Position numbers and translations under genes: made by a program | Part shown: positions 36,189 to 47,051 of the stretch, in pieces | Numbering within the stretch: the stretch's first letter is position 1 | How the letters are laid out: each line of letters starts with the position of its first letter | DNA from: Bacillus sp. NP157 | Lineage (GTDB): Bacteria > Pseudomonadota > Gammaproteobacteria > Xanthomonadales > Rhodanobacteraceae | DNA length: 64,000 bases | Direction of reading: 5' to 3' | NCBI GenBank assembly: GCA_018889975.1 | Contig: CP076546.1 | Coordinates: 310,001 to 374,000 of the forward strand | The notes under the pieces: model-generated | What the model was told of the DNA's origin: nothing | Seen by the model: the letters and a program-made list of their open reading frames with translations, nothing else | The model's database searches: none

Positions 36189-38360
36189 TCAGCGGGGCTT
36201 GGGCACCGCCACGGCCGCATAGCGCTCCAGCAACTGGGCCTGGGCGTCCCGCACCGGCGCACCGGGGGCCGGCTGGACCAGCACGTAGTTCCCGTTCGCC
36301 TGCTGCATCCACGCGGAGTGGTTGTCGGTCAGGTACAGGTCCAGCTCCTTGCGCACCCGCTGGCGGAGCTTCTTGCCTTCGATGGGGAAGCAGGTCTCGA
36401 CGCGACGGTCCAGGTTGCGCTCCATCATGTCCGCGCTGGCTAGGTAGAGGTCTGGCTCGCCGTCGTTATGGAACCAGTACACCCGGCTGTGCTCGAGGAA
36501 GCGGCCGACCACCGAGCGCACGCGGATGTTGTCGGAGACACCCGGCACGCCTGCGCGCAGGCAGCACATGCCACGCACGATCAGTTCGATCTTCACGCCG
36601 GCCTGGCTGGCGCGGTACAGCGCACGGATCATCTTCGGGTCGGTGATGGCGTTGAGCTTGCAGACGATCTCGGCCTTCTTTCCCGCCGCGGCGTTGCTTG
36701 CTTCGCGACCGATCAGTTCAAGCAGCGTCTTCTTCAGCGTGAACGGTGCATACAGCATGCGCTTCATCTTCAGCGCCTTGCCCATGCCCGTGAGCAGGCG
36801 GAACAGCTTGTGCACGTCGTCGCACAGCGCTTCGTCCGAGGTGAGCAGGCTGTAGTCGGTGTAAAGGCGGGCATTGCCCGAGTGGTAATTACCCGTGCCC
36901 AGGTGCGCGTAGCTGACCAGCTTGCCGTTCTCGCGCCGCTGCACGTAGGCCAGCTTCGCGTGCGTCTTTACGCCCACCACGCCGTAGGTCACCACGGCGC
37001 CGGCCTGCTGCAGGCGCGAGGCGAGGCTCAGGTTGGACTCTTCGTCGAATCGCGCGCGCAGTTCCACCACCGCGGTGACTTCCTTGCCCGCGCGCGCGGC
37101 TTCCACCAGCGCATCGACGATTTCGGAATTGGCACCGCTGCGATACAGCGTCTGCTTGATGGTCAGCACCTGCGGATCCTTCGCGGCCTGGCGCAGGAAA
37201 TCCACCACCGGCGAGAACGATTCGAACGGGTGGTAGAGCAGGATGTCCTGCTTGCCGATCACCGAGAACATGTCTTCGGCGTCGGCCAGCGCCTTCGGCA
37301 ATGCCGGCACGAACGGCGGGAACTGCAGGTGCGCGTAGTCCGACTTCACCGTCATTTCGAACAGGCGGGCGAGGTTCACCGGGCCATTCACTTCGTAAAG
37401 CGAATCGGCTTCCAGCGAGTATTGCTTGAGCAGGTAATCGACCAGCGGCTTGGGGCAGTTATCCGCCACTTCCAGGCGCACCGCATCGCCGTAGCGGCGC
37501 GAGAACAGTTCGCCGCGCAGCGTGCGGGCAAGATCCTCGACGTCTTCCGGATCGATCGAAAGGTCGGCGTTGCGGGTGAGGCGGAACTGATAAGAACCGA
37601 TGACGCTCATGCCCGGGAACAGGTCGTCGGCATGCGCGTGGATGATCGACGACAGCAGGACGTAGTTGTCGCCGTCCTCGCACACTTCCGGCGGCAGCCG
37701 GATGATGCGCGGGAGGATACGCGGCGCCGGCACGATCGCCAGGCCCGAGTCGCGGCCGAACGCATCGGTGCCTTCCAGCTGCACGATGAAGTTGAGGCTC
37801 TTGTTGACCAGGCGCGGGAACGGATGGGTGGGATCGAGGCCAATCGGCGTGATCAGCGGCGCGACTTCGTGGCGGAAGTAACGGCGCACCCACAGCTTCT
37901 GCTTCTGCGACCACTGGTTGCGGCGCACGATGCGGATGCCTTGTTCCGCCAGCGCCGGAAGAATTTTTTCATTGAGGATCGCGTACTGTCGTTCGATCTG
38001 GTGATGCGCAATCTCGGCGATTTCGGCGAGCACGCGGCGCGGCGGGATACCGTCGGCACCGATCACTTCATGGTCGAAGGCGATCTGCTGCTTGAGCCCG
38101 GCAACGCGGATCTCGAAGAACTCATCCATGTTGGACGAGAAGATCAGCAGGAATTTCAGGCGCTCGATCAGCGGCTTGGATTCATCCAGGGCCTGGTCGA
38201 GCACACGGATGTTGAATTGCAGCTGCGACAGTTCTCGATGGATGTAGAGCGACGGGTCGCTGACATCGGCCGCAGGCGCTTCCACAGGCGGCGCCGGGAC
38301 CTTCGTGGCCGGCGTTTTCGCCGTGGCGTTCGGTTCGGTGGCAGGCGTCATCGTATCCAA
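36189..38360 (-). CDS. ppk1: Polyphosphate kinase 1
   Basis: 723 residues. An Ala/Pro/Thr-rich leader of about 33 residues precedes the PPK1 N-domain ([21 protein letters not shown]). The phosphorylated histidine is predicted at His467 ([17 protein letters not shown]), and the PLD-like C-domains follow, with RNLDRRVE near the end. It reversibly polymerises ATP gamma-phosphate into inorganic polyphosphate. The start codon is taken as TTG at 38360 because GAGGA lies 7 nt upstream; an ATG at 38351 is three codons inside. A Pho-box-like site lies 68 bp upstream. The gene is monocistronic. Confidence 0.95.
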   Translation of the reverse strand: MDTMTPATEPNATAKTPATKVPAPPVEAPAADVSDPSLYIHRELSQLQFNIRVLDQALDESKPLIERLKFLLIFSSNMDEFFEIRVAGLKQQIAFDHEVIGADGIPPRRVLAEIAEIAHHQIERQYAILNEKILPALAEQGIRIVRRNQWSQKQKLWVRRYFRHEVAPLITPIGLDPTHPFPRLVNKSLNFIVQLEGTDAFGRDSGLAIVPAPRILPRIIRLPPEVCEDGDNYVLLSSIIHAHADDLFPGMSVIGSYQFRLTRNADLSIDPEDVEDLARTLRGELFSRRYGDAVRLEVADNCPKPLVDYLLKQYSLEADSLYEVNGPVNLARLFEMTVKSDYAHLQFPPFVPALPKALADAEDMFSVIGKQDILLYHPFESFSPVVDFLRQAAKDPQVLTIKQTLYRSGANSEIVDALVEAARAGKEVTAVVELRARFDEESNLSLASRLQQAGAVVTYGVVGVKTHAKLAYVQRRENGKLVSYAHLGTGNYHSGNARLYTDYSLLTSDEALCDDVHKLFRLLTGMGKALKMKRMLYAPFTLKKTLLELIGREASNAAAGKKAEIVCKLNAITDPKMIRALYRASQAGVKIELIVRGMCCLRAGVPGVSDNIRVRSVVGRFLEHSRVYWFHNDGEPDLYLASADMMERNLDRRVETCFPIEGKKLRQRVRKELDLYLTDNHSAWMQQANGNYVLVQPAPGAPVRDAQAQLLERYAAVAVPKPR

Positions 38361-38414
38361 GCGTCAGTCCTCGTCGCGGCTCGCGACGCCCTGATGGTAC
38401 GCCGCCCGGGGAGC

Positions 38415-38445
38415 ATATGACCGCGTTTTGACACGCCCGTGACAT
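38415..38445 (-). promoter_or_regulatory. Pho-box-like site and -10 upstream of ppk1
   Basis: On the minus strand ATGTCAC-GGGC-GTGTCAA (38445-38428) is two TGTCA-type 7-mers with a 4-bp spacer, the geometry of the PhoB box (CTGTCAT-N4-CTGTCAT). A -10-like TCATAT (38420-38415) follows 7 bp later. PhoB control of ppk is known in other Gammaproteobacteria. Confidence 0.6.
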
Positions 38446-38477
38446 CCATCAAGGAAAACGGCAACGGGCCGTTCCGA

Positions 38478-39524
38478 TCAAACCACCAAAGGCTCCGGCT
38501 CCAAAACCACCCCAAACCGCCCCTGCACGCCCCCGATGACCTTCTGCGCAAAGGCCCAAAGCTCCGGCCCCGTCGCCTTGCCGTGGTTCACCAGCACCAA
38601 CGCATGCCGGTTCGACATCCCCGCATCACCCTCGCGCTGGCCCTTGAACCCCGCCGCCTCGATTAGCCAGCCCGCCGAGATCTTCGCCGTGTTGCCCGCA
38701 TGCGGCCACACCGGCAAGCCCGGATGGGCGAGGGCCAGTGCATCGGCCTGGGCCTGGCTGACGATCGGGTTCTTGAAGAAGCTACCCGCATTGCCGATCA
38801 CCGCAGGGTCGGGCAGCTTGCGCGAACGCAGGCGAACCACCGCTTCGGCCACGTGGTACGGGGTAGGACGCGCGATACCCATCTTTTCGACTTCGTCGCG
38901 GATGCCGGCGTAGTCGAGCGACAGCGGACGCTCACGCGGCAGGGCAAAGGTCACCGCCACGACGATCCAGCGGCCGGCCTGTTGCTTGAAACTGGAATCG
39001 CGATACGAGAAGGCGCACGCCGCCTTGTCGAGCAGCACGAACTCACCCGCATGGGTGTCGTAGGCTTCGACGGTGTCGATGAACTCCGACACTTCCACGC
39101 CATAGGCGCCGATGTTCTGGATCGGCGCGGCGCCGACGGTACCCGGGATCAGGATCAGGTTCTCCAGCCCCGCGTAGCCCTGGCCCAGCGACCAGCGCAC
39201 GAAATCGTCCCAGCGTTCGCCGGCCGCTACGCGGATCAGCACGCGATCGTCGCGCTGGAACGTCTCGACGCCCGCATTGGCCATCGCCAGCACGGTGCCC
39301 TCGATGTCGCCCTTGATCAGCAGGTTGCTGCCTTCGCCCAACACCAGCACCTTGCCGGCCTTCACGGCGGGATAGGCGAGGATGTCCGGAAGCTTCGTCG
39401 GGTCACGCACTTCCACCAGCATCGCGGCGCGCGCGTCCACGCGCAGCGTGTTGCGACCCGCCAGCGGCGCGTTGGAGGTGAGGGTGAAGCCGCCCATGTC
39501 GACGGGCGCGTTGTTAAGGGTCAT
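38478..39524 (-). CDS. murB: UDP-N-acetylenolpyruvoylglucosamine reductase, type I
   Basis: 348 residues, full length for type I MurB (E. coli 342). The FAD domain shows [11 protein letters not shown] (about 61-71) and [22 protein letters not shown] (about 121-142). The type I-specific YRDSSFK loop and the C-terminal NAGSFFKNP with the catalytic Ser follow. It reduces enolpyruvyl-UDP-GlcNAc to UDP-MurNAc with NADPH, the second step of peptidoglycan precursor synthesis. Its ATG overlaps the pyrD stop (ATGA). It is the last gene of the ALDH-methyltransferase-pyrD-murB operon. Confidence 0.96.
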   Translation of the reverse strand: MTLNNAPVDMGGFTLTSNAPLAGRNTLRVDARAAMLVEVRDPTKLPDILAYPAVKAGKVLVLGEGSNLLIKGDIEGTVLAMANAGVETFQRDDRVLIRVAAGERWDDFVRWSLGQGYAGLENLILIPGTVGAAPIQNIGAYGVEVSEFIDTVEAYDTHAGEFVLLDKAACAFSYRDSSFKQQAGRWIVVAVTFALPRERPLSLDYAGIRDEVEKMGIARPTPYHVAEAVVRLRSRKLPDPAVIGNAGSFFKNPIVSQAQADALALAHPGLPVWPHAGNTAKISAGWLIEAAGFKGQREGDAGMSNRHALVLVNHGKATGPELWAFAQKVIGGVQGRFGVVLEPEPLVV

Positions 39525-40549
39525 GCGAGGATTCCGCGTCGACGGATTTCCGCGACCGCTTCGTTGATCAATCGGGGGCCACGATAGACGAGGCCGGAAT
39601 ACACCTGCACCAGCGAGGCACCCGCCTCGAGCTTGGTCGCGGCATCGTCGCCATCGAGGATGCCGCCCACGCCGATGATCGGCAGGCGGCCCGCGACGCG
39701 CGTCGCCATGCCACGTAGCACTGCGGTGGACTTTTCAAACAGCGGGCGACCGGACAGGCCACCGGTTTCATTCGCATGCGCATGGCCCGCGACGCCGCCG
39801 CGATCGATCGTCGTGTTGGTGCAGATCACGCCATCGATGCCGGAGGCGAGCAACACCTCGGCGATGCTGTCGAGTTCGGCCTCGGTAAGGTCCGGGGCGA
39901 TCTTCAGCAGCATCGGCTTGCGCGCACCGTGCTGGCTGGCCAAGCGCTCCTGCGCCTCGCGCAGAGTGCCGATGAAGCGGCGCAGCGTTTCTTCTTCCTG
40001 CAGGTCACGCAGGCCCTGCGTGTTCGGCGAGGAGATGTTCACGGTGATGTAGCTGGCCAGCGGATAGGCTCGTTCCAGGCACAGCAGGTAATCGTCGGTG
40101 GCACGCTCGTTGGGCGTGTCCTTGTTCTTGCCGATGTTGATGCCAAGCACGCCGCGGAAGCTGGCCTTTTCAACGTTGCGCACGAGCGCATCGATGCCGC
40201 CGTTGTTGAAGCCGAGGCGGTTGATCACGGCATCGTGTTCCGGCAGGCGGAACATGCGCGGCTTGTCGTTGCCCGCCTGCGGACGCGGCGTCACGGTGCC
40301 GATTTCGACAAAGCCGAAGCCCATCGCGGCCAGGCCGTCGAGGTGGTCGCCGTTCTTGTCCAGGCCGGCCGCGAGGCCCACCGGGTTGGGAAAGGTGATG
40401 CCAAACACGGTCACCGGGAGGTCGGCCGGCGGGGTGTTCAGCAAGTGCGAGAAACCACTGCGCTGGGCGACATCGCTGGCGTACAGGGTCAGGCCATGCG
40501 CCGTCTCGGCGTCCAGTTTGAACAGCAGGGGGCGGATCAGGTCGTACAT
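39521..40549 (-). CDS. pyrD: Dihydroorotate dehydrogenase, quinone-dependent (class 2)
   Basis: 342 residues. It has the class 2 N-terminal membrane-associating helix ([20 protein letters not shown]), followed by the FMN barrel with [16 protein letters not shown], the catalytic-base Ser in [15 protein letters not shown], and ICTNTTIDR. It oxidises dihydroorotate to orotate at the inner membrane and reduces ubiquinone, in pyrimidine synthesis. It starts inside the stop of the methyltransferase gene (TGATG) and overlaps murB by 4 bp. Confidence 0.96.
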   Translation of the reverse strand: MYDLIRPLLFKLDAETAHGLTLYASDVAQRSGFSHLLNTPPADLPVTVFGITFPNPVGLAAGLDKNGDHLDGLAAMGFGFVEIGTVTPRPQAGNDKPRMFRLPEHDAVINRLGFNNGGIDALVRNVEKASFRGVLGINIGKNKDTPNERATDDYLLCLERAYPLASYITVNISSPNTQGLRDLQEEETLRRFIGTLREAQERLASQHGARKPMLLKIAPDLTEAELDSIAEVLLASGIDGVICTNTTIDRGGVAGHAHANETGGLSGRPLFEKSTAVLRGMATRVAGRLPIIGVGGILDGDDAATKLEAGASLVQVYSGLVYRGPRLINEAVAEIRRRGILA

Positions 40550-41316
40550 CAGGCGTCCGGACGTCCCGCGAACACGCGGGTGTCGTAGTCAAAATCGATG
40601 GTGCCCTCGTCCTGCGTGGCGTCGAACAGCGAGCGCAGGGCGGCGAGCATGGATTCGTGGTTGGGGTGGCCAGGCTTGGGCGCGTACGACGACGACATCA
40701 GCCGGCCCTGCAGGGCATCGTAATCCAGCTTCTGGCCGTGCGGAAACGAGGCCATGCCGCGGTAGCCGTGGCCAAACCAGCGCGCCATGGCCTCATCGTC
40801 CGCGTAACGCTCAGCCACGCCGACATAGTCCACGCCATATTCGTGCAACAGGCGTTCGTAACCTTCGAGGAAGGGCGTGCCGACCAGCCGGCGGGTGTTC
40901 CAGAACACCGCGACCAGGCCGCGCGCGGATAGGATCCGCGCAAACTCCGCGCGGACCTTCACCAGGTCGAACCAGTGGAAGGCCTGCGCGGCGATGACCA
41001 GGTCCTGCGAGGCGTCCGCGAGCCCCGTGGCCTCGGCCGTGCCGTCGACCGCGTGGAAGCGGCCTTCGTCGCCCAGCCACTGGGTGGCGGCGGCGCGCAT
41101 GGCGGCATTCGGTTCCACGGCGGTGACGCGGTGGCCGTCGTCCAGGAACAGCTTGCTGGAGATGCCGGTGCCCGCGCCCACGTCGGCCACGGCCCAGTCG
41201 TGTTTCACGCCCAGGCCGTGCAGCCAGTCGACCAACGCCCGCGGGTAGTCTGGCCGGTAGCGGACGTAGTCCTCTACGCGATCAGAGAAGCGTTCCGTGG
41301 AGCGCAGGTCGGCCAT
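40549..41316 (-). CDS. Class I SAM-dependent methyltransferase
   Basis: 255 residues, Methyltransf_11/25 type. Motif I is [17 protein letters not shown] at about 41-57, motif II-like AVEPNAAMR follows, and [17 protein letters not shown] resembles a post-II helix seen in many small-molecule methyltransferases of this kind. The substrate is unknown. The ATG at 41316 is used; the upstream in-frame extension overlaps the ALDH gene. It lies 16 bp after the ALDH stop, with 1-nt overlap into pyrD. Confidence 0.85.
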   Translation of the reverse strand: MADLRSTERFSDRVEDYVRYRPDYPRALVDWLHGLGVKHDWAVADVGAGTGISSKLFLDDGHRVTAVEPNAAMRAAATQWLGDEGRFHAVDGTAEATGLADASQDLVIAAQAFHWFDLVKVRAEFARILSARGLVAVFWNTRRLVGTPFLEGYERLLHEYGVDYVGVAERYADDEAMARWFGHGYRGMASFPHGQKLDYDALQGRLMSSSYAPKPGHPNHESMLAALRSLFDATQDEGTIDFDYDTRVFAGRPDA

Positions 41317-41332
41317 GGCGTTGCCTCTTGGG

Positions 41333-42868
41333 TCAGAACTCGAACTTGATGCCCTGGGCCAGCGGCAGCGCGTCGGAGTAGTTGATGGTGTTGGTCTGGC
41401 GGCGCATGTACACCTTCCAGGCATCCGAGCCGGACTCGCGGCCACCGCCGGTTTCCTTCTCGCCACCGAAGGCGCCACCGATCTCCGCGCCCGAGGTGCC
41501 GATGTTCACGTTGGCGATGCCGCAATCCGAACCAGCTGCCGACAGATACTGTTCGGCGGCCTTCAAATCCTGCGTGAAGATGGCCGACGACAGGCCCTGC
41601 GGCACGGCGTTCTGCATCGCGATGGCTTCGTCCAGCGTGTCGAACGGCATCACGTAGAGGATCGGGGCGAAGGTTTCGGTCTGCACGCCCTCGTCGGTGT
41701 TCTTCAGGCCGGTGACAATGGTCGGCAGCACGAAGTTACCCTTGCGATCGTCCAGCGCCTTGCCGCCCGTGCGGACATTGCCGCCGGTGGCCTTCGCCTT
41801 CTCGACAGCGGCGAGGAAGCCCTGCACGGCTTCCGGGCTGTTCAGCGGGCCCATCAGCGTGGTGGCGAGGGTGGGGTCGCCGATCTTCTGCTCGACCTGG
41901 CCGTAGGCCTTCACCAGCGTGTCGACCACGGCATCGTGGATCGACGAATGGACGATCAGGCGACGGGTGGAGGTGCAACGCTGGCCGGCCGTGCCAACCG
42001 CGCCGAAGACGATCGCCGGGATGGCGAGCTTCAGGTCGGCCGACTTGTCCAGGACGATGGCGTTGTTGCCGCCCAGTTCGAGCAGGCTGCGGCCCATGCG
42101 GCGCGAGACGCGTTCGCCGACCATGCGGCCGACTTTGGTGGAGCCGGTGAAGCTGATCAGCGGGATGCGCTTGTCGTCGACGAACTTCTCGGCGATCTCG
42201 GTGCCGGCGTCGTTGAACAGGAAGAAGATGTCCGGGAAACCGGCTTCCTTCAGCGCGTCGTTGCAGATCTTCATCGTCGCGATGGCCGAGAGCGGGGTCT
42301 TCGGCGACGGCTTCCAGATGCAGATATCGCCGCAGATCGCCGCGAGGAACGCGTTCCATGCCCACACGGCGACCGGGAAGTTGAAGGCGCTGACGATGCC
42401 GACCAGGCCGACCGGGTGCCACTGCTCGTACATGCGGTGGCCCGGGCGCTCCGAGTGCATGGTGTAGCCGTAGAGCATGCGGCTCTGGCCGACGGCGAAA
42501 TCGGCAATGTCGATCATTTCCTGCACTTCGCCGTCGCCTTCCGGCTTGATCTTGCCCATTTCCAGGGCGACCAGCGAACCAAGGGCGTCCTTGTGCTTGC
42601 GCAGGGCCTCGCCGCAAAGGCGCACGGCTTCGCCACGGCGCGGAGCCGGGGTGGTGCGCCAGACTTCGAAGGCTTCCTGTGCGCGCTGGACGATGGTCTC
42701 GTAGTCCGCGGCGCTCGTGGCGTTCACCGTGGCGATGACCTCACCGGTAGCCGGATTGACGGGCGACAGGGTGCCGGCAGCCTTGGTGGCGGCCCATTCG
42801 CCGCGGCCGAGGTAGGTGCCGGATTCGGTTTCGGCGAGGCCGAGCGCTTGCAGGATCTTGGCGGACAT
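41333..42868 (-). CDS. amaB: ALDH7-type aldehyde dehydrogenase (aminoadipate-semialdehyde dehydrogenase-like)
   Basis: 511 residues. ALDH7 signatures are [10 protein letters not shown] and the catalytic Cys in [13 protein letters not shown] (about residue 303), with the general-base Glu in LLELGGN. ALDH7 family members oxidise alpha-aminoadipic semialdehyde in lysine catabolism and also betaine or other aldehydes. The GcdH gene 12 kb away acts later in lysine breakdown, which supports but does not prove this substrate. The ATG at 42868 is preferred over an upstream extension. It is the first gene of a four-gene minus-strand operon. Confidence 0.85.
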   Translation of the reverse strand: MSAKILQALGLAETESGTYLGRGEWAATKAAGTLSPVNPATGEVIATVNATSAADYETIVQRAQEAFEVWRTTPAPRRGEAVRLCGEALRKHKDALGSLVALEMGKIKPEGDGEVQEMIDIADFAVGQSRMLYGYTMHSERPGHRMYEQWHPVGLVGIVSAFNFPVAVWAWNAFLAAICGDICIWKPSPKTPLSAIATMKICNDALKEAGFPDIFFLFNDAGTEIAEKFVDDKRIPLISFTGSTKVGRMVGERVSRRMGRSLLELGGNNAIVLDKSADLKLAIPAIVFGAVGTAGQRCTSTRRLIVHSSIHDAVVDTLVKAYGQVEQKIGDPTLATTLMGPLNSPEAVQGFLAAVEKAKATGGNVRTGGKALDDRKGNFVLPTIVTGLKNTDEGVQTETFAPILYVMPFDTLDEAIAMQNAVPQGLSSAIFTQDLKAAEQYLSAAGSDCGIANVNIGTSGAEIGGAFGGEKETGGGRESGSDAWKVYMRRQTNTINYSDALPLAQGIKFEF

Positions 42869-43128
42869 GAAGACTCCTTGGACGGGGGCGGACACGGCGT
42901 CCGCTACCCAGGGGAAAACCGCAATTCTAGCAAACGACCCCTTCACACCCCGTTGTGCGCCGCAGGACAGATGTCGCGGCCCTGTCTAGGCCGGAGGTTC
43001 TTGCGGTAACCGGGAGAAGACGCGCGGAAGCCTATGTTAGGACTGGAAAAGAGCTGAAGGCCTTGGTGCGCCTTGGCAGGGCCGGAAAACAGGCCGCCGC
43101 CGTACCTAATGAATTGCGGAGTGCCGAC
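42869..43128. other. Divergent upstream region of ALDH7 and DUF2188-like genes
   Basis: 260 bp. A GGAG 7 nt before the ATG at 43129 is the only clear signal; no convincing promoter, riboswitch or terminator is recognised. Confidence 0.4.
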
Positions 43129-43389
43129 ATGACGCGTATCTACGAGGTTCCCTACCGTTCTGAAGATGGCCTGGGCTGGCCCGTCCGGGTCGACGGGCGA
43201 ATCATGGCCCGGTACGACAGCCGATATGACGCGTTGGCCGCCGCCGTGAACAAGGCCGCGGCGGATGGCGGCGACTCGAGCATCGGGATCGAAGGCGCCG
43301 ACGGCGTCTGGCGGCCGTTTGGCAGCGATGCGAAGCGGCCGGCGAGGGTGCCGGCGATGCCGGCGCGGCGGTTTTCCGTAGTCCGCTGA
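43129..43389 (+). CDS. Small DUF2188-like protein
   Basis: 86 residues. The layout (VPYRSEDGLGWPVRVDGRIM; RYDALAAAVNKAAADGG; IGIEGADGVWRPFG) follows the strand-helix-strand pattern of DUF2188 proteins, small cytosolic proteins of unknown role. The C-terminus is a basic Ala/Pro/Arg tail. GGAG is placed 7 nt before the ATG. A longer in-frame reading from 42955 exists but is not supported by a ribosome site. It converges on the yjbH-like gene. Confidence 0.65.
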   Translation: MTRIYEVPYRSEDGLGWPVRVDGRIMARYDSRYDALAAAVNKAAADGGDSSIGIEGADGVWRPFGSDAKRPARVPAMPARRFSVVR

Positions 43390-43420
43390 TTCATCACGGA
43401 CGGGCGCATCGCGCGCGCCC

Positions 43421-45514
43421 TTATTCGGAAATCCTGCTCAGGTTCTTCTCGAAGTTGTCGCCGTCGCGCTCATCGGTTAACGAATAAAGGCTGTAGCGAC
43501 GGCCCAGTCGTGCACCGCCATCGCGGAAAAGGGGCTGCCAGACCACGTTCGCGCGTCCCGGCGACGAGCGCTGGGTCAGGAAGTCGAACGGCACCGAGAA
43601 GTAGATGCCCTTGTCGAAGCTACCTTCGCCGAACTGCCTGGCCGAGACGTTCGTCTTGGTGGCCCAGGCGCCCATCCGCACCCCGTTCGCGAAGCCTCGC
43701 GAAAGATCGAGCGTCACACCGATGTCTCCCGCCAGATACCTGCCTACGCTGGCGGACACGGTCACGTCATGGAAGCCGGTGTCGAGATACCCGGTGAGAT
43801 GGCCCGTCGCTACGTGATACCGGCGGAAGCCAAAATCCTGGTCGTAGTCGCGCTGTTTGACCCAGTTGGCATCCAGACCTATGGCGTAGTGCTCGCCCGT
43901 GGGCCTGTAAAGCACCTCGCCACCCGCACCGCCGTACATGGATTCCAGCATGCCACCGTAGACCATGCCGTACAGGTCGGTGTCGAGGCGTTCGACGTGC
44001 GTAACCTGGAACACGGGCAGGGTGAAACGCGACGACGTTACGTACTGGCGGATGTCCGTGCGGACGCGCGGCAGGTTGCTGGGTGCGTCGTACTTGAAGC
44101 GGTCGTAGTTATTCAGCAGGTTCGCGTAGATCGCGCCGCTCCACCACGTGTGTTTGGTGATCTGGAAGTCGGCGTCGTAGTTCGCGTAGATCTGGTACAG
44201 CACGAACGCATCGGGTCCGCCAAGCATCTGGCCATAGCCGATGCCGAAGGCCCCGTCCCAACGCTCGGGCGGATCGGTGAAGAGCACTTCCTCGCGCTGC
44301 GGCATCGGCGGCGTGCGCTGCGTGCCACGGCGGAAGGTCTCCACATCGATGCGCTGGTCGACCAGTTCGTTGAACGACTTGCGGCTGATCGACGTTTCCA
44401 CGATCGGCACGTCATGTCGATCGGTCAATACGGTGAACCAGTTGATGGTGCCGTCGAGCTGGTTGTCGAGCACCCGGGCGGCACGGCCGATTCCCTTCGC
44501 CTTGTAGAAATAGCGCGTCTGCGCCGCCGTGACGATCAGTTCGCTGCCACGCCGGGACACCCGGGTCACCTGGAAGCCGGCGTTGTCGCGCAGCTCCTTG
44601 CTGACCGACTTCCAGTCGACCTGTTCCGGCGCAAGGTTGGCAGGATGCCGTTCCGGGACCGGTGGGTCGAAGATCTTTACCGGAGGCACGTACTGGGCCA
44701 GGTTCGTGTGGAAGGTAAAGCCGGCCATGATCGCGCGCCCGCGCTCTAGCGCAAGGCTGAGGTCGACCGCGCTGGACGCGCGATACACCGCACCGAGGTT
44801 GACCGGCGTTCGCTGCGGCTGGTTATTCTTCAGCGGCTCGTGCTTGTAGTCGTTGCCTTCGTACTCGACCTTGACGACCAGCTTCTTCCAGGGTGTCTGC
44901 CAGGACACGCCACCGAACGCCGCCATGGGGCCGCGGAAGTAGTTGTTGCTATTGAACTCGCCGCCCGTCGTCGCGCCTCGGCCGGGTCGCGTGCGGAAGC
45001 GATCGTCGAGAACACCAAGCGGATTGCTGATGTTGCCGCGATTGCCGACGTAACCCCAGCCAAGTCCGAGCGAGACGTCGAACGGCCCGAAACGCTTGCT
45101 AGCTGCGACGTACTCGCCCGAGAACAAGCCGGTGCCGCCGATGTCGCGCGCGCCTACGGAGACGTCGGGAAGATAGTGGCTTTCTTCCCAGATCCGCAGC
45201 TTGAAGTCGATCGACTTGTCCTTATAGCTCTGGCCACCGCTGAGCGAAGCGGGTCCGTAAAGGCGATTGTCGACCGCTACATAGCGGAAAATCGTTTCGA
45301 GCCACGGCAGCGGCTGCAGGGTCACGTTGTAGCGCGTGTAAGGGCTTGTACGTGACGCCGTGAGGGATAGTTCGCCCTCGTCGGCCATTCGTGCCGTGGG
45401 CGTCTGCCACAGCCCGGCACCGCCGAAGTCGGACGTCGTCGGCGCATCGGCAGCGTGCAGTGTTACGCAGATAAGCGCCGCAAGCGGCGAGAGGCGCAAC
45501 GTCAGTCGCTTCAT
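43421..45514 (-). CDS. yjbH: YjbH/GfcD-like outer-membrane exopolysaccharide protein
   Basis: 697 residues. It has a signal peptide (cleaved about after LHAADA) and then a long beta-rich protein with many aromatic strand ends, matching the YjbH family (PF06082): GAGLWQTPTARMADEGELS near the start and RWDGAFGIGYGQMLGG in the middle. Members are predicted outer-membrane barrel proteins needed for group-4-capsule/colanic-like polysaccharide secretion. It is the last gene of the minus-strand secretion arm, 11 bp after the yjbG-like gene. Longer in-frame readings upstream overlap that gene and are rejected. Confidence 0.88.
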   Translation of the reverse strand: MKRLTLRLSPLAALICVTLHAADAPTTSDFGGAGLWQTPTARMADEGELSLTASRTSPYTRYNVTLQPLPWLETIFRYVAVDNRLYGPASLSGGQSYKDKSIDFKLRIWEESHYLPDVSVGARDIGGTGLFSGEYVAASKRFGPFDVSLGLGWGYVGNRGNISNPLGVLDDRFRTRPGRGATTGGEFNSNNYFRGPMAAFGGVSWQTPWKKLVVKVEYEGNDYKHEPLKNNQPQRTPVNLGAVYRASSAVDLSLALERGRAIMAGFTFHTNLAQYVPPVKIFDPPVPERHPANLAPEQVDWKSVSKELRDNAGFQVTRVSRRGSELIVTAAQTRYFYKAKGIGRAARVLDNQLDGTINWFTVLTDRHDVPIVETSISRKSFNELVDQRIDVETFRRGTQRTPPMPQREEVLFTDPPERWDGAFGIGYGQMLGGPDAFVLYQIYANYDADFQITKHTWWSGAIYANLLNNYDRFKYDAPSNLPRVRTDIRQYVTSSRFTLPVFQVTHVERLDTDLYGMVYGGMLESMYGGAGGEVLYRPTGEHYAIGLDANWVKQRDYDQDFGFRRYHVATGHLTGYLDTGFHDVTVSASVGRYLAGDIGVTLDLSRGFANGVRMGAWATKTNVSARQFGEGSFDKGIYFSVPFDFLTQRSSPGRANVVWQPLFRDGGARLGRRYSLYSLTDERDGDNFEKNLSRISE

Positions 45515-45525
45515 CCGGGAGCTCG

Positions 45526-46296
45526 TCACGGCAGCACCTGCGTTGCAAGGAATGCCGCGATGTCCTGGTCCAGTTCGGGGTCGACCTGCATCGTCGCCGA
45601 TGCCTTGACCGGCACATAGACGATCGCGCCCGGCGCGAGCGCCAGTGGCTCGGAGCGGTTCCACAGCGCGCGCCCCTGCTTGAAGACGGTGCCGTCGGGC
45701 TCGATCACGAAATAGGTCTCGTCGTCCGCCGCCCGGTCGGCGGTGCATCCGCGCAGATAGCGACGAGCATCCTGCAGCGGGATGAAGGCGGTTTCGCAGC
45801 TGGCGGGGACGGCGCCGACAATGCGTACCGTGCCAGGACGGACCGGGAAGTGCAGGCTGTCGCCGTCCGCCAGGTGTAGGTTCCTGGCGTGAGTGATTTC
45901 CGCTGCGCGAGGATCCAGGTAGGCGCCCGCGACACGGCCGGTAACCGGCAGGCCTTTGACCAGCGCGAGAACATGCATCGTCGCATCGATCACACGATCG
46001 TTTCCGGCCTTGCCCGCATCGGCTGCGACGAGGCTGAGGCTGTTGACGATGCCGGCCTTGAGGCGAACCTGTCGTTCGACCTGGTCCACCCGAATCAGCG
46101 AGGCCCCCATCGGATAGGCGTCGGGCGTGGGTGCGCCTGCGTTGCCAGCGTCGGCATATCGCGCGGATGCGGGAAACTCGAACTCGCCCGCGTGGCTGAC
46201 CTGGCCCTCGACGCGAACGCGAAGCCTGGCATCCGCGGCATGCGGCGCGCCGTTCAGCAGCAAGGTGGTGACGAGAACCGACAGGAAGGCGCGCAT
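45526..46296 (-). CDS. yjbG: YjbG/GfcC-like capsule biosynthesis protein
   Basis: 256 residues, periplasmic (signal peptide cleaved about after APHA). The GfcC family contains two beta-grasp domains; here RLRVRVEGQVSHAGEF and FPVRPGTVRIVGAVP probably correspond to them. The C-terminal segment (ALAPGAIVYVPV) is typical of SLBB/GfcC ends. It is required for polysaccharide export in E. coli O127. Start and preceding stop overlap as TGATG. Cys residues at about 184 and 197 might form a disulfide. Confidence 0.85.
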   Translation of the reverse strand: MRAFLSVLVTTLLLNGAPHAADARLRVRVEGQVSHAGEFEFPASARYADAGNAGAPTPDAYPMGASLIRVDQVERQVRLKAGIVNSLSLVAADAGKAGNDRVIDATMHVLALVKGLPVTGRVAGAYLDPRAAEITHARNLHLADGDSLHFPVRPGTVRIVGAVPASCETAFIPLQDARRYLRGCTADRAADDETYFVIEPDGTVFKQGRALWNRSEPLALAPGAIVYVPVKASATMQVDPELDQDIAAFLATQVLP

Positions 46297-46961
46297 CACG
46301 GACCACCCTGCAGGCGGGGTTTCAACTGCGTCACCTCGACCCGGAGGCCGGGCGCGAGGGTCTGTTGGCTTTTCCAGATGAAGCCCGTGTCGGGATCGAC
46401 CCAGTAATGGTTCTCGACAGACCAGCCAGCCGCAGCGCTATCGCGCCGCTCGTCGATGCGCAGCAAGGTTTTCGGTCGCTCCAGGATGGTGACGGTCTCT
46501 AGTGCGCCGCGCGTAAGGCGGCCGTGCACCGGTACGCCGAAGCGATATCCGGGCGACCAGTCATCCACACTGTCGTATTCCACCGCATCGGTAACGTGGT
46601 TCAGGCCGGCGGCGAATGGATCCATGCCGACGATGCGGCTGGCGACCAGGTCGCCATCGAGGTTAGCCGTCTTGGCGATGCGCCCGTGTTCAAGGAAGAC
46701 CGCCGTCTCGTGTGGGCCGTACCAGGCTTCGCGGGTCCCATCGACATTACCGAGGATCAGCAGGCCTTTGCCGTGTTGGGTTTCGGCGAGGGCCTGGAAT
46801 AGCGGTCGACTGGCCACTTCCGCGGGCGACACGGGCAGTGCATCCCCGCCAAGCACGCCGCCGCGCACGGTTTGCACGAGCGAGCGCGACAGATCGCTGC
46901 AGGCGCCCAGGCCGGCGATGGCCAGGCACAGCGCAGCGCTGGCGAACCTGCGCCAACCCAT
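46296..46961 (-). CDS. yjbF: YjbF/GfcB-like lipoprotein
   Basis: 221 residues. A lipoprotein signal ends with the lipobox LGAC (Cys21) followed by Ser, suggesting outer-membrane sorting. The rest matches the YjbF family layout, including TREAWYGPHETAVFLEHGRI and ENHYWVDPDTGFIWKSQQ near the end. GGAGG 8 nt before the ATG at 46961 fixes the start. It works with YjbG, YjbH and Wza in polysaccharide secretion. Confidence 0.87.
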   Translation of the reverse strand: MGWRRFASAALCLAIAGLGACSDLSRSLVQTVRGGVLGGDALPVSPAEVASRPLFQALAETQHGKGLLILGNVDGTREAWYGPHETAVFLEHGRIAKTANLDGDLVASRIVGMDPFAAGLNHVTDAVEYDSVDDWSPGYRFGVPVHGRLTRGALETVTILERPKTLLRIDERRDSAAAGWSVENHYWVDPDTGFIWKSQQTLAPGLRVEVTQLKPRLQGGP

Positions 46962-47051
46962 GCGTACAGCCTCCGACGTCCTGTCGGACGAGCGATCAGT
47001 GTCCAAGCGAATCCTTGAGCTGACGTCGCGTCTGGCGCGACGTCGCGTTCC

